Source: CG2-30-36-16 sp964372115
GTDB taxonomy: Bacteria > Bacteroidota > Ignavibacteria > Ignavibacteriales > Ignavibacteriaceae
NCBI GenBank assembly: GCA_964372115.1
Contig: CAYJPN010000024.1
Location: 24,106-88,105 of the forward strand
Direction of reading: 5' to 3'
Length of the DNA stretch: 64,000 bases
The stretch's first letter is position 1. Each line of letters opens with the position of its first letter. Below are positions 8,714 to 18,145 of this stretch, piece by piece. Both the position numbers and the translations under genes were made by a program. A model generated the notes under the pieces. That model saw only the letters and a program-made list of their open reading frames with translations, was not told the origin of the DNA and ran no database searches.

Positions 8714-9878
8714 TTTGTTTACCTGCGTTTTTATAAGTTGGTGACTGATTTCTAAGTTTTTCAACTGTTTCAATTATTCTCTTAGAACTATAATTAATAT
8801 CTTCTTCAGTATTAAATCTTCCTATGCCAATTCTAATTGAAGAAAAAGTTTCTTCATTGCTTAAACCAATAGCTTTTAAAGTACGACTTGGAGTTAATGT
8901 TTCCGAAGCGCAAGCTGAACCGGAAGAGATAGCAATATCGCGAAGTTCGTTTATTAAATTATCGGAACGTACCCCCGCGAATGATAAATTTAAATTATTT
9001 GGAAGTCTATTCTCGCGGCTGCCGTTTAGTTTTACTCCTTCGAGGTTAGACGTGATGTCAAAAAACATTTTATCTCTCAATAATTTTATGCGTTCTTTTT
9101 CACTTTCCATTTCCTTACTAAATATTTCTATCGCCTTCGCTGTGCCGACAATTCCCGGAACATTTAACGTTCCTGGTCTCAATCCTTTTTGCTGTCCCCC
9201 CCCAAACATTATTGATGGGAGTTTCAGTTTATTTTTTACTACCAAAACACCAATACCTTTTGGTCCATATATTTTGTGTGAAGAAAATGAAAGCAAATCG
9301 GCATTTATATTTTTAAAACTTAAATTTATTCGTCCAATCGCCTGCGTTGCATCAGTATGAAAAACAATATTTCGATCTCTACATATTGTTCCTATCTCAT
9401 TCACATCATTTACAGTTCCTATTTCATTATTTGCAGTCATCACAGAAACTAATATTGTTTTGTTGGTTAAAGCATTCTTCAGGCGATCGGAATCAACAAC
9501 ACCTTCTTTTGTAAGAGGCAGTATTGTTATCTCAAACCCTTTTTGTCCAAGCAATTTTAACGAATCAAGTACTGCGCTGTGTTCATATTCTGTTGTAACA
9601 ATATGGTTACCTTTTGAAAAAAATGCCTGGGCTACTCCGAAGTGCGCAATATTAATTGACTCTGTTGCGCCTGCAGTAAATATGATTTCGTCTGCCTCAC
9701 AATCCAGGAAGGAGCTTATTATCATTTTTGAGTTGTCAACCGCTGCTTCTGCTTCCCAACCAAATGAGTGACCTTTGCTTGAAGGATTACCAAACTTTTC
9801 TAGAAAATAGGGAGTCATTGCTTCAAAAACTCTAGGGTCTACTTGCGTAGTTGAATGATTGTCTAAGTAAACTTTCAT
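8706..9878 (-). CDS. iscS: Cysteine desulfurase (IscS/NifS family)
   Basis: A 390-aa PLP enzyme that takes sulfur from cysteine for Fe-S assembly and tRNA thiolation. It starts with MKVYLDNHSTTQVDPRV; the PLP lysine lies in SSHKIYGPKGIGVL, and the persulfide cysteine is in the loop SGSACASETLTPS. The compact GSACAS loop is of the IscS/NifS type rather than SufS. Length is normal. It follows iscR by 2 nt and overlaps the next gene by 8 nt, so it belongs to a tight operon under the predicted IscR operator. Confidence 0.95.
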   Translation of the reverse strand: MKVYLDNHSTTQVDPRVFEAMTPYFLEKFGNPSSKGHSFGWEAEAAVDNSKMIISSFLDCEADEIIFTAGATESINIAHFGVAQAFFSKGNHIVTTEYEHSAVLDSLKLLGQKGFEITILPLTKEGVVDSDRLKNALTNKTILVSVMTANNEIGTVNDVNEIGTICRDRNIVFHTDATQAIGRINLSFKNINADLLSFSSHKIYGPKGIGVLVVKNKLKLPSIMFGGGQQKGLRPGTLNVPGIVGTAKAIEIFSKEMESEKERIKLLRDKMFFDITSNLEGVKLNGSRENRLPNNLNLSFAGVRSDNLINELRDIAISSGSACASETLTPSRTLKAIGLSNEETFSSIRIGIGRFNTEEDINYSSKRIIETVEKLRNQSPTYKNAGKQNG

Positions 9879-9880
9879 AA

Positions 9881-10288
9881 TTATAAAATCTGCTTTATGG
9901 TAGTTTCGGCAAATATTCTATTTATTTTATGCTGAACTTTTGAGAGAGGGTCGCGTATAATACAGCAGTTTACTCTAGCGCAACCTACCTCGGGAATCTC
10001 AGACTCAATACAATCAGTTAAACTAAAATTTTCTTCAATAGCATTTATGATGTCGGCTAATAAAATATCTTCGCATGGTTTGTTTAGTCTGTAGCCACCT
10101 TTTGTGCCTTGTTGTGAAATAATGATATTATTCCTTACAAGTTGCTGCATCAGTTTTGCCAGAAGTTGAAATGAAATGGTGTAAGTATCGGCAATTTCTT
10201 TTACCGTAATGCATTTGCCATTCTGATTTAATGCCATGTATTTAACTGCGATTAAGGCGTATTCGGATTTCTTTGATAATCTAAGCAT
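9881..10288 (-). CDS. iscR: Rrf2-family regulator, probably IscR
   Basis: A 135-aa winged-helix protein beginning MLRLSKKSEYALIAVKYMA, the typical Rrf2 start. The recognition region TISFQLLAKLMQQL and the wing QQGTKGGYRLNKP are present. Cysteines in DCIESEIPEVGC and ARVNCC (spacing C-x9-C-x4-CC) could hold a [2Fe-2S] cluster as in IscR-type members, though the spacing differs from that of E. coli IscR. First gene of the iscR-iscS-orf-iscA-sod operon, so it probably senses Fe-S status and represses its own operon. The dyad at 10297-10309 lies 9-21 nt ahead of its start codon. Confidence 0.9.
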   Translation of the reverse strand: MLRLSKKSEYALIAVKYMALNQNGKCITVKEIADTYTISFQLLAKLMQQLVRNNIIISQQGTKGGYRLNKPCEDILLADIINAIEENFSLTDCIESEIPEVGCARVNCCIIRDPLSKVQHKINRIFAETTIKQIL

Positions 10289-10296
10289 ATAAATAA

Positions 10297-10309
10297 GACC
10301 AAATTAGTC
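10297..10309 (-). promoter_or_regulatory. IscR/Rrf2-type operator candidate
   Basis: On the minus strand GACTAATTTGGTC is an imperfect dyad, with 10 of 13 positions equal to its own reverse complement. It fits the GACTRwwwYAGTC core of the type 1 IscR site of E. coli except for one base (G for A). It is immediately upstream of iscR, as expected for autoregulation. Confidence 0.55.
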
Positions 10310-10343
10310 GTATATAAATTAACAATAATATTCAAAAAAAACA

Positions 10344-10368
10344 AATCCCGCTCAAAATGAGCGGGATT
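10344..10368 (-). terminator. Intrinsic terminator of the nuo operon
   Basis: A perfect 11-bp stem (AATCCCGCTCA / TGAGCGGGATT) with AAA loop lies 24 nt past the nuoN stop. On the minus strand it is followed by GTTTTTTTG. It ends the complex I transcript just before the start of the iscR promoter region. Confidence 0.9.
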
Positions 10369-10392
10369 AAAAAGCACGAGTTATTGATTATT

Positions 10393-11901
10393 CTAAAAAC
10401 CGAAGAGCGCTATTGAGTTTTTTGCTAATTCAACGAGAGGAGAAAAATAGAGCCCTAAAATAACAACAGGGAGCAACAATACCATCAATAAAATTGTATT
10501 TGCTGCGTTTGGCACTATGGAAACTGTAGAAGAATCGGCGTGGGCTAAATACATGTGTTTTAAAACCCTTATATAATAATAAAGCGAAACGACAGAATTT
10601 AATAGAGCTATGATTGCAACAACAATCATCTTTGCATCAACAAGAGCAATAAAAAGATACAATTTTCCAATAAATCCGGCAGTAGGGGGCAAGCCCGTTA
10701 GTGAAACTAAAAAGATAGTTAACGAGATGCCAAGAAGAGGAGAGGTATACCCGAGACCGTCGTAATCGTCCATATCTTCACTGCCAGTTTTGTTCGCGAT
10801 AAGCATGACTACAAAGAAAGCGCCGAGATTCATAAAGGCATAAATTGCAAAATAAATAAGAACTGCGATAATACCCTGATTACTTAATACGGCAATACCA
10901 AGTAAAAGATACCCGGCGTGAGCAATGCTGCTGTACGCAAGCATTCTTTTTAGATTGTTCTGCCACAACGCCGAAAAATTGCCGAGTGTCATGGTTAAAA
11001 TAGAAATTAAAATTAGAAATGACTGCCAATCAATAACATTAACTAATGTCCAGTATCCCTGCAAGTCAACAGAATCAATAAATGTTATTTTTATAAATCT
11101 TATCAATAGCGCAAAACCGGCAGCCTTACTGGCTATCGACAGATAAGCTGTAATTGTAATCGGCGCTCCTTCGTAAACATCAGGTGTCCAGAAGTGAAAT
11201 GGTGCGGCAGAAATTTTGTAACCTATACCGACAAAAATTAAAATACCAGCAAGCAGACCAACTAAACCCTGAAACTGCGGAGCTTGAATAAGCGAATTAA
11301 TTTCGTAAAGGTTAGTACTGCCTGTAATGCCAAAAATAATTGAAATACCGAAAAGCATTATGCCCGATGAGACACCGCCATAAATAATATACTTTAACGA
11401 AGCTTCCGCATTTCGCATTGTATTTTTTGCAAACCCGGCTAAAACATAAGACGATAAAGACACAAGTTCTATCGCAAGATACAGGAGTATTAAATCGGAT
11501 GCAGATACCATCAAAAACATTCCGAGTATCATTCCGAAAATTAGAGTGTAATACTCACCATGCCTGTCAGAATTTTCATTAATTTCGTTTGATGAAAGAG
11601 AAAATAAGACTACAATTATTGAAGCAAAAAGAATAAGCGCCTTAAAAAATGCGCCGAAGCTGTCTACTACAATCATACCCTTACCGCCGATCGGCTCACT
11701 TGCAAAGCCGTTCATACCGAACTGCCCGATGACAAAATAACCCGCAACCAGCATTCCAGCTATAGCGATGTAGGGTAGAAGCTTTTTATTATTTCCCATA
11801 ATTAAATCAACCGTCACAACGAGCACAAGGGCAAGTGTTATTGCAATTTCGGGAAGCATTGAGCTTAGACTATTTATTATGTAGTTAATATTTAATTCCA
11901 C
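10393..11901 (-). CDS. nuoN: NADH-quinone oxidoreductase subunit N
   Basis: A 502-aa polytopic inner-membrane subunit of complex I, one of three antiporter-like proton channels (with NuoL and NuoM). About 14 hydrophobic segments can be seen. It carries the conserved antiporter-family core around PFHFWTPDVYEGAP and the motif NLKRMLAYSSIAHAGYLLLG, with the Lys/Glu residues on the broken helices typical of the family. Last gene of the operon, 30 nt after nuoM and followed by a strong terminator. Confidence 0.95.
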   Translation of the reverse strand: MELNINYIINSLSSMLPEIAITLALVLVVTVDLIMGNNKKLLPYIAIAGMLVAGYFVIGQFGMNGFASEPIGGKGMIVVDSFGAFFKALILFASIIVVLFSLSSNEINENSDRHGEYYTLIFGMILGMFLMVSASDLILLYLAIELVSLSSYVLAGFAKNTMRNAEASLKYIIYGGVSSGIMLFGISIIFGITGSTNLYEINSLIQAPQFQGLVGLLAGILIFVGIGYKISAAPFHFWTPDVYEGAPITITAYLSIASKAAGFALLIRFIKITFIDSVDLQGYWTLVNVIDWQSFLILISILTMTLGNFSALWQNNLKRMLAYSSIAHAGYLLLGIAVLSNQGIIAVLIYFAIYAFMNLGAFFVVMLIANKTGSEDMDDYDGLGYTSPLLGISLTIFLVSLTGLPPTAGFIGKLYLFIALVDAKMIVVAIIALLNSVVSLYYYIRVLKHMYLAHADSSTVSIVPNAANTILLMVLLLPVVILGLYFSPLVELAKNSIALFGF

Positions 11902-11931
11902 GTTATCTTGCTCTGTTTATCTTCTTAATAA

Positions 11932-13536
11932 TTATAATCCGCCGAGTGCATTAAAACTAATTTGAGCATCAGCAATAAACTTTACCATTGAGTTTACAGA
12001 TGAGTTCATTAAATCAAGCATTGCGGATGGATAGACACCAAGGAAAATAATAATTATGCTTAGCGGTACCAGCATAAAATATTCTCTTGTAGTTAAATCG
12101 GGCAATTTGTTCCATTTTTCGTTTAGTTTACCAAGATAAATTCTCTGTAAAGTCCAGAGCATATAGCCGGCACCAAGTAATATTCCAATAGTTGAAATAA
12201 TTGTGATTACTCTAATTTGGTCAGAACCAAAACCTCCGAGGAAAACAAATGATTCTGATATAAATCCACTTAAACCGGGTAAACCAATTGCGGCAAAAAA
12301 TGCGAGTGTTGTAAATCCGGTATAAATAGGCATCTGTGTTGCTATTCCGCCAAACTCTTCAATACCGCGTGTGTGAGCGCGATCGTAAATAATGCCCACA
12401 ATAATAAAGAGCATAGCTGTAATCGTTCCATGATTAAACATTTGTAGAACTGCTCCTGAAACACCGAGAGTATTTAGAGAAGCCATGCCGAGCATTACAA
12501 AGCCCATGTGCGAAATAGATGAGTAAGCGATCAGCTTCTTAAAATCTTTTTGAGCCATCGCGCATAAAGCGCCGTAAATAATATTTACCATTCCAAACAA
12601 ACCAATGTACCAGGCAAGGTGATACGTCAATTCAGGGAACATTGGGTAACAAACTCTAAGTATACCATAAGTTCCCATCTTTAAAAGAACACCGGCAAGA
12701 ATAACAGATATTGCTGTCGGGGCTTCAACATGCGCATCGGGAAGCCAGGTGTGGAAAGGGAACATCGGTATTTTAATAGCAAATCCTATAAATAAAGCCA
12801 GGAATGCGTAAAACCTCAGATTGTTCGGGTTGAGCGGAGATAAAATACCCGTTGCGGTATAACTTGCCATGTTCATCATTTCAAGCATATTAAATGTAAA
12901 TACTTTTGAACCGTTGGCGAGTGTTTCCTGAGTTGAAAAATATAAACCGATAACTGCTAAAAGTATGAGCACGCTTCCGAGTAATGTATATATAAAAAAC
13001 TTAATTGCTGCATATTCTCTTCTTGGTCCGCCCCAAATACCAATCAGGAAGTACATCGGCAGAAGCATAATTTCCCAGAAAATATAGAAGAGGAAAAAAT
13101 CGAGTGCGACAAAAACTCCCATCATGCCGGTATCAAGCAAAAGGAACATAGCAAAATATCCTTTTATAGATTTCGGGATGTTCCAGGAAGCAAGTGTGGC
13201 AATAAATGTAATTAACGCCGTTAAAAATACTAACGGAGTGCTTATACCATCGATGCCCAGAAAGTAATCTATTTTTATTTGTCCAATCCAGGATAAACCG
13301 CTGACATCAATCCACCTGAATTTTTCGATGAACTGAAAACTGGAGGCATCAAACACACCGCCCTTAGCAAAATTAAAGGTGGCAAGAATAAAACCCGACA
13401 ACACAAGCTGAATACCTGTAATAGCAAGTGTAAGATATTTAATCAGCATTTCCTGTGTTTTGGGTATAAACATAATTAAAAGCATACCCAGAACCGGGAG
13501 AAAAGTAATTAAACTTAATACAGGAAAATGTTCCAT
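11932..13536 (-). CDS. nuoM: NADH-quinone oxidoreductase subunit M
   Basis: A 534-aa antiporter-like membrane subunit of complex I. Diagnostic stretches are FPFHTWLPDAHVEAPTAISV and KDFKKLIAYSSISHMGFVML, plus the conserved Glu-bearing helix FWEIMLLPMYFLIG. It forms one of the three distal proton channels. The usual number of about 14 transmembrane helices is apparent. It lies 8 nt after nuoL and 30 nt before nuoN. Confidence 0.95.
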   Translation of the reverse strand: MEHFPVLSLITFLPVLGMLLIMFIPKTQEMLIKYLTLAITGIQLVLSGFILATFNFAKGGVFDASSFQFIEKFRWIDVSGLSWIGQIKIDYFLGIDGISTPLVFLTALITFIATLASWNIPKSIKGYFAMFLLLDTGMMGVFVALDFFLFYIFWEIMLLPMYFLIGIWGGPRREYAAIKFFIYTLLGSVLILLAVIGLYFSTQETLANGSKVFTFNMLEMMNMASYTATGILSPLNPNNLRFYAFLALFIGFAIKIPMFPFHTWLPDAHVEAPTAISVILAGVLLKMGTYGILRVCYPMFPELTYHLAWYIGLFGMVNIIYGALCAMAQKDFKKLIAYSSISHMGFVMLGMASLNTLGVSGAVLQMFNHGTITAMLFIIVGIIYDRAHTRGIEEFGGIATQMPIYTGFTTLAFFAAIGLPGLSGFISESFVFLGGFGSDQIRVITIISTIGILLGAGYMLWTLQRIYLGKLNEKWNKLPDLTTREYFMLVPLSIIIIFLGVYPSAMLDLMNSSVNSMVKFIADAQISFNALGGL

Positions 13537-13544
13537 TTGAATTC

Positions 13545-15653
13545 CTAAAATGACTTAAATAAAAACAACAGTATTACTAAAGAGAATATTACAAATACGA
13601 TATATGTTTGTACTTTACCGGTTTGGAAGCCTCTAAAGAAAAGTCCTATCAAACCGCTTAAGTATGCTACAAAATTTACCAAACCATCAACCACATAAGT
13701 ATCAAATTTGCCGAAGACAAATGATAGACCGCGTGTAACGGTTGCAGCGCCGTTGACAACACCGTCAACAATTGTTTGATCGAACCAATACAGCATTCGG
13801 CTTATAGCGAGAGTACCAGCTACAAAAGTAGCATCATAAATTTCATCAAAATACCACTTATTATAAGATAGATTATAGAGTGGTTTGACACTGCCTGCAA
13901 TTTTGTCCGGATCAATTTTTTTCCATTGGTACATAACAAATGCAAATAGAATTCCGAGCCCGCCGAGGATTAAGGATAATGCCATAGCAGGGTAATGTGC
14001 ATGATGCATTGCTTCTGTATATTGATTTGAATATACAATTTCGTGTTGAGCTTCAGTTGCTTCCGTGTCGGTGTGTTCGGTTTTTGTGTCATCAACCATA
14101 AACGGATAGCGTGCATAATCCGGAACTGAAATTGTCGGCGCTTTTACCCATGTAGATAAAAACCAGCCCGCATTAGGATTAACAGGGTTTGGAGTATAAA
14201 AAATAAATATTGAAAGCGTTGACAGAATAATAAGCGGCAGAGCCATTACTAACGGACTTTCATGAGCGTGATCATACTTATGCTGATCTCTCGGTTTGCC
14301 ATGAAAAGTAAGAATAATTAGTCTGAACATATAAAAAGCGGTAAGCATGGCAACAAAAAATCCAACCATTGGGAACAACCAGTGCCCAGTTAACGAGGCA
14401 AATGCATAGGTGCCTGCGAGTATTCCATCCTTACTTAAAAAGCCTGAAGTTAAAGGAACACCTGAAATTGCAAGTGAAGCTATTAAAAATGTGGCGTACG
14501 TAATAGGCATTTTTTTCCGTAAGCCGCCCATCTTGGTTATATCCTGCTCGTGGTGCATAGCGTGTATAACCGAACCGGAACCAAGGAACAAACATGCTTT
14601 GAAGAAAGCGTGTGTTATAAGATGAAAAAAAGCAAAAGAATATGCGCCTACACCAAGCGCCATAACCATGTAACCAAGCTGACTAACAGTAGAATAAGCC
14701 AAAACTTTTTTGATGTCGTTTTGTGTTAATGCAATTGTAGCCGGTATGAAAGCTGAAAGTGCGCCGATTACTGCTATAAAGAATAATGCATCCCCGGTTA
14801 AAATAGGGAACATTCGTGCAACAAAATATACGCCTGCTGCAACCATTGTAGCTGCATGTATAAGAGCACTTACAGGTGTAGGACCTTCCATTGCATCGGG
14901 TAACCAAACATGTAACGGAAACTGCGCCGATTTACCAATTGCACCACCGAATAAAAGAATTCCGGTAACTGTGAGCCAAAAATCACTGTTAAAAGGTAAC
15001 TGCTGACCTGAAATAGCAAGAAAGATTTTGTCAAATGAAAATGTATGGTAAGTAGTAAAAAGTATTAAAATACCCGCAAGCATTCCGAGGTCGCCAATGC
15101 GGTTTACAATAAAAGCTTTTTTCCCTGCATCGGAAGCTGATTTTTTTTCATACCAAAAACCGATAAGCAGATAGGATGATATACCGACTAATTCCCAGAA
15201 AATATACATCATCAACAAATTGTGCGTTATAACTATACCAGTCATTGAAAAAGTAAATAAGCCAAGGTAAGCGAAGTAACGGTTATAACGAATATCATCC
15301 TTCATATAAGCAATGGAGAAAAGATGAACCAGGAAGCTTATAAGAAAAACCACAGCTAGCATTATTACAGCAATATTATCGAGCAAAATGCCGAGTTCAA
15401 TTTTTAACCAGCCGAAAAGCGGCGTGTTGCCGAGATTAATCCATTCAAACTCGCTTACAATTCTTTGATCGGTAAAATAACCGAGTTTTACGAATGCTAT
15501 TAAAACAGCTATAGCAAATGCAATAAATAAAAGCGATGTTTCGACAAGATATGCCCATTTTAATTTTTTCCCGAAGAAAATGCTGAACACAAATCCAAGA
15601 AAGGGAATAAATAAAACAGCTACTGCTAATTGTATAAGTAAACCTTCAGTCAT
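13545..15653 (-). CDS. nuoL: NADH-quinone oxidoreductase subunit L
   Basis: A 702-aa distal antiporter-like subunit of complex I. Family marks are FWELVGISSYLLIGFWYEKK, SAQFPLHVWLPDAMEGPTPV, ALIHAATMVAAGVY and KKVLAYSTVSQLGYMV. A hydrophilic, His/Glu/Thr-rich insert (about residues 520-555) sits between transmembrane segments near the C-terminus. It is longer than the E. coli protein (613 aa), with a C-terminal extension of hydrophobic helices compatible with the lateral helix arm. 5 nt after nuoK. Confidence 0.95.
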   Translation of the reverse strand: MTEGLLIQLAVAVLFIPFLGFVFSIFFGKKLKWAYLVETSLLFIAFAIAVLIAFVKLGYFTDQRIVSEFEWINLGNTPLFGWLKIELGILLDNIAVIMLAVVFLISFLVHLFSIAYMKDDIRYNRYFAYLGLFTFSMTGIVITHNLLMMYIFWELVGISSYLLIGFWYEKKSASDAGKKAFIVNRIGDLGMLAGILILFTTYHTFSFDKIFLAISGQQLPFNSDFWLTVTGILLFGGAIGKSAQFPLHVWLPDAMEGPTPVSALIHAATMVAAGVYFVARMFPILTGDALFFIAVIGALSAFIPATIALTQNDIKKVLAYSTVSQLGYMVMALGVGAYSFAFFHLITHAFFKACLFLGSGSVIHAMHHEQDITKMGGLRKKMPITYATFLIASLAISGVPLTSGFLSKDGILAGTYAFASLTGHWLFPMVGFFVAMLTAFYMFRLIILTFHGKPRDQHKYDHAHESPLVMALPLIILSTLSIFIFYTPNPVNPNAGWFLSTWVKAPTISVPDYARYPFMVDDTKTEHTDTEATEAQHEIVYSNQYTEAMHHAHYPAMALSLILGGLGILFAFVMYQWKKIDPDKIAGSVKPLYNLSYNKWYFDEIYDATFVAGTLAISRMLYWFDQTIVDGVVNGAATVTRGLSFVFGKFDTYVVDGLVNFVAYLSGLIGLFFRGFQTGKVQTYIVFVIFSLVILLFLFKSF

Positions 15654-15658
15654 AAAAC

Positions 15659-15970
15659 TCAGTCTTTTAATGTATCAATTTCGTCTACGTTTACGGTAGA
15701 GAAGATTTTGTAAATGTTTAATACAATAGCCAAAGCAATGGCAGCTTCTGCGGCGGCAAGTACAATAACGAACAAAGCGATTATTTGTCCTTGCAGCCCG
15801 AAATTACCGTACCTGGCAAAGGCTATAAAATTAATGTTTGCCGCATTAAGTATAAGTTCAATTCCCATTAAAACCATTACAGCATTACGGCGTGTAACTA
15901 TGCCGAAAATGCCGAGACAAAAAAGCAATGAACTGATTACGAGAAAATGATTTAATCCTACATGCAACAT
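15659..15970 (-). CDS. nuoK: NADH-quinone oxidoreductase subunit K
   Basis: A 103-aa protein with three membrane helices. The conserved motif GIELILNAANINFIAF with its buried Glu, and the following FVIVLAAAEAAIALAIVLNIY with the second Glu, are the proton-path signature of NuoK/MrpC. Normal length. It is packed between nuoJ (2-nt gap) and nuoL (5-nt gap). Confidence 0.95.
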   Translation of the reverse strand: MLHVGLNHFLVISSLLFCLGIFGIVTRRNAVMVLMGIELILNAANINFIAFARYGNFGLQGQIIALFVIVLAAAEAAIALAIVLNIYKIFSTVNVDEIDTLKD

Positions 15971-15972
15971 GT

Positions 15973-16461
15973 TTATTTCCTTGCAATTGATGCCGCGCCA
16001 ACAAGCGCAACAAGTAATAAAACGCCAAGAACTTCAAATACTATTATATACTCATTCATAAGTAATAAACCCAAACCGTTAAGCGTGGTTTTGGGTATTT
16101 CGCCGGCAGTGGTTTTCCATTCGGTGTTTAACAGCGCTGAAACCAAAATTCCCGCGAATAAACCTACGCCTATTGCCGCGGGAAACAATTGCATTGAGCC
16201 GGTTTTAATTTGAACATTGGTAATTTTGTTTGTAAGCATTACTCCGAAAATGAGGAGAATAAGAATACCTCCGACATAAACAACTAATTGAACAATGGCT
16301 ACAAAATCTGCTGTTAGTAAAACGTAAATGCCAGTTACACCAAAAAAGGTAAGCAGAAGATAAAAGGCGGCGTGCACAATGTTTCGTGTTGTTACAACCA
16401 TAAAGGCAGAACCAACAGTTGCAAGCGCAAAAATGTAAAATATAATGTCGTAAATGTTCAT
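15973..16461 (-). CDS. nuoJ: NADH-quinone oxidoreductase subunit J
   Basis: A 162-aa membrane subunit with five hydrophobic segments. The motif NIVHAAFYLLLTFFGVTGIYVLL followed by DFVAIVQLVVYVGGILILLIFGVML is typical of NuoJ, including the pi-bulge helix region that couples quinone chemistry to proton pumping. Located 6 nt after nuoI. Confidence 0.93.
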   Translation of the reverse strand: MNIYDIIFYIFALATVGSAFMVVTTRNIVHAAFYLLLTFFGVTGIYVLLTADFVAIVQLVVYVGGILILLIFGVMLTNKITNVQIKTGSMQLFPAAIGVGLFAGILVSALLNTEWKTTAGEIPKTTLNGLGLLLMNEYIIVFEVLGVLLLVALVGAASIARK

Positions 16462-16467
16462 ACGTTT

Positions 16468-17070
16468 TTACTCTTTTTTATCATCAGGTTTATCGCCCGA
16501 AGTTTTATTTTCAGCGGCTTTTTGTTCCTCAGCCTTTTTTGCTGCGGCTTCAGCCGCGGCTGCTTTTTGCGCTGCTTTTTCAGCTTCGGCAGCAGCAAAA
16601 TTATTTTTCTTTTCTTCTATTTCTTCTGGAGTTAATGTAACAAAACTATAATTTAATCTTTCTCGCTCGAATTCTGAAAATTCAAAAACGTCTGTCATAA
16701 AAATACATTCAGTGGGGCAGGGGAATACACAAAGCTGGCAATAACAACATTTTGCAAAATCTATATTAAACTTTGTAACCCATAGAGCTTTTTTCTTTCC
16801 GTTTGAAGTTTTCCCAAGGTCATCTGTAGGTAAACTTTTTACTGTTTGTATTGAAATACAGCTAACCGGACAAGCTCTTGCACATTGGTCGCAGCCGATG
16901 CAATCGTCCATATTAACATAAAGTCTGTTGCGCTCTCTTTCGGGAAGCTGCAGCTTTACGTCGGGATATTGAATTGTAACTGAAGGAGTAAATAAATGTT
17001 TGAAGGTAACTTTCATACCGACAAACACCGTAGACAAACCCAGCCATATGTTGTTAAAATATTCTTGCAT
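16468..17070 (-). CDS. nuoI: NADH-quinone oxidoreductase subunit I with unusual Ala/Lys tail
   Basis: A 200-aa, 2x[4Fe-4S] ferredoxin-like subunit that carries electrons (clusters N6a/N6b) toward NuoB. First cluster motif at Cys57-60-63-67 (CIGCDQCARACP), second at Cys108-111-114-118 (CCYCQLCVFPCP). An extra Cys109 adjoins the second motif. From about residue 148 a highly charged, Ala/Glu/Lys-rich helix (AEKAAQKAAAAEAAAKKAEE) runs to the end; this is not part of the ferredoxin fold and may be a coiled-coil or a binding tail. 2 nt after nuoH. Confidence 0.94.
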   Translation of the reverse strand: MQEYFNNIWLGLSTVFVGMKVTFKHLFTPSVTIQYPDVKLQLPERERNRLYVNMDDCIGCDQCARACPVSCISIQTVKSLPTDDLGKTSNGKKKALWVTKFNIDFAKCCYCQLCVFPCPTECIFMTDVFEFSEFERERLNYSFVTLTPEEIEEKKNNFAAAEAEKAAQKAAAAEAAAKKAEEQKAAENKTSGDKPDDKKE

Positions 17071-17071
17071 A

Positions 17072-18145
17072 TTATAAAACTGTTATTAAACCAACGATAA
17101 GAAGATTGACAAAAGCAATCGGAATTAAATATTTCCAGCACAAAGCCATTAGCTGATCAACGCGCAGGCGGGGGAGAGTCCAGCGCAGCCACATTTGAAC
17201 AAAAACAAAAAACAAACCTTTAATGGTAAACCATAAAAATTGCTCAATAGGTATCAGCCATAATATGTCTAACGTGTTACCGAGATAACCGAAAGGCGAC
17301 TGGTATCCACCGAAAAATACTGCTGAAACAATTGCAGATACAGCAAACATATTGGCATATTCTGCAAGGAAAAACATTGCAAATTTCATCCCCGAATATT
17401 CAGTATGATAACCCGACACAAGTTCGGATTCTGCTTCCGGAATATCAAAAGGTGTTCTATTTACCTCAGCAAGCGTGCTTATGTAAATAATTATAAACCC
17501 GATAAACATAGATGGAATAAAAGCCAGCTTTACTAAGCCTACAACCGGTCCGCCTAAAATCATCCAGTTCCAGAAATAGCCAGTTTGCAGTTCGCTTAAT
17601 GTTGTAAGGTTAAGAGTTCCGGTCATCATTACTATAGTTAAAATGACAAGCATCGTCGGTATTTCGTAACTGATAACCTGGGCTGCTGAACGCATGGCTC
17701 CAAGCAAAGTATATTTATTATTTGATGCCCAGCCAGCCATCAATATACCGGCAACAACCAAACCTGAAACAGCAACAATAAAGAACAAACCGAGATCGAT
17801 ATTTGAACCAATAAAGGCGCCCGAAAAAGGGATTGCGGCAAATGCAGCGTAACTACCTGCAAAAACAAGAGCAGGGGCAATATTAAAAAGCGATTTATCA
17901 CTATTAGTAGTTACAATATCTTCTTTTTGAACAAGCTTTAAGATATCGGCAATAGTCTGAAGTATGCCATGGTAACCTGTTCTCATCGGTCCGAGACGAT
18001 CTTGCATATGTGCCGATACTTTTCTTTCGAGAAGTACAGCAAAAAGTGCGAAGGGAAGTATAAAAACAAACAGAGGCAGCAGGCTCTGAATAAATCCGGC
18101 TGCTATTTCGCTTCCGGTTAATTTTAATAGAAAATCATATATCAT
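17072..18145 (-). CDS. nuoH: NADH-quinone oxidoreductase subunit H
   Basis: A 357-aa membrane subunit that forms much of the quinone chamber. Conserved blocks LLERKVSAHMQDRLGPMRTG, EVNRTPFDIPEAESELVSGY and FAMFFLAEYANM are present, with acidic residues in the loop that couples redox to proton pumping. About eight membrane helices. Its start overlaps the stop of nuoD by 4 nt (ATGA), a translational coupling site. Confidence 0.96.
   Translation of the reverse strand: MIYDFLLKLTGSEIAAGFIQSLLPLFVFILPFALFAVLLERKVSAHMQDRLGPMRTGYHGILQTIADILKLVQKEDIVTTNSDKSLFNIAPALVFAGSYAAFAAIPFSGAFIGSNIDLGLFFIVAVSGLVVAGILMAGWASNNKYTLLGAMRSAAQVISYEIPTMLVILTIVMMTGTLNLTTLSELQTGYFWNWMILGGPVVGLVKLAFIPSMFIGFIIIYISTLAEVNRTPFDIPEAESELVSGYHTEYSGMKFAMFFLAEYANMFAVSAIVSAVFFGGYQSPFGYLGNTLDILWLIPIEQFLWFTIKGLFFVFVQMWLRWTLPRLRVDQLMALCWKYLIPIAFVNLLIVGLITVL

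Noticed and set aside
8824..9360. 178-aa plus-strand frame opposite iscS
   Set aside because: It is a shadow of a well-conserved gene and has no recognisable features.
14683..15006. Frames on both strands inside nuoL
   Set aside because: Shadows of nuoL with no domain or ribosome site.
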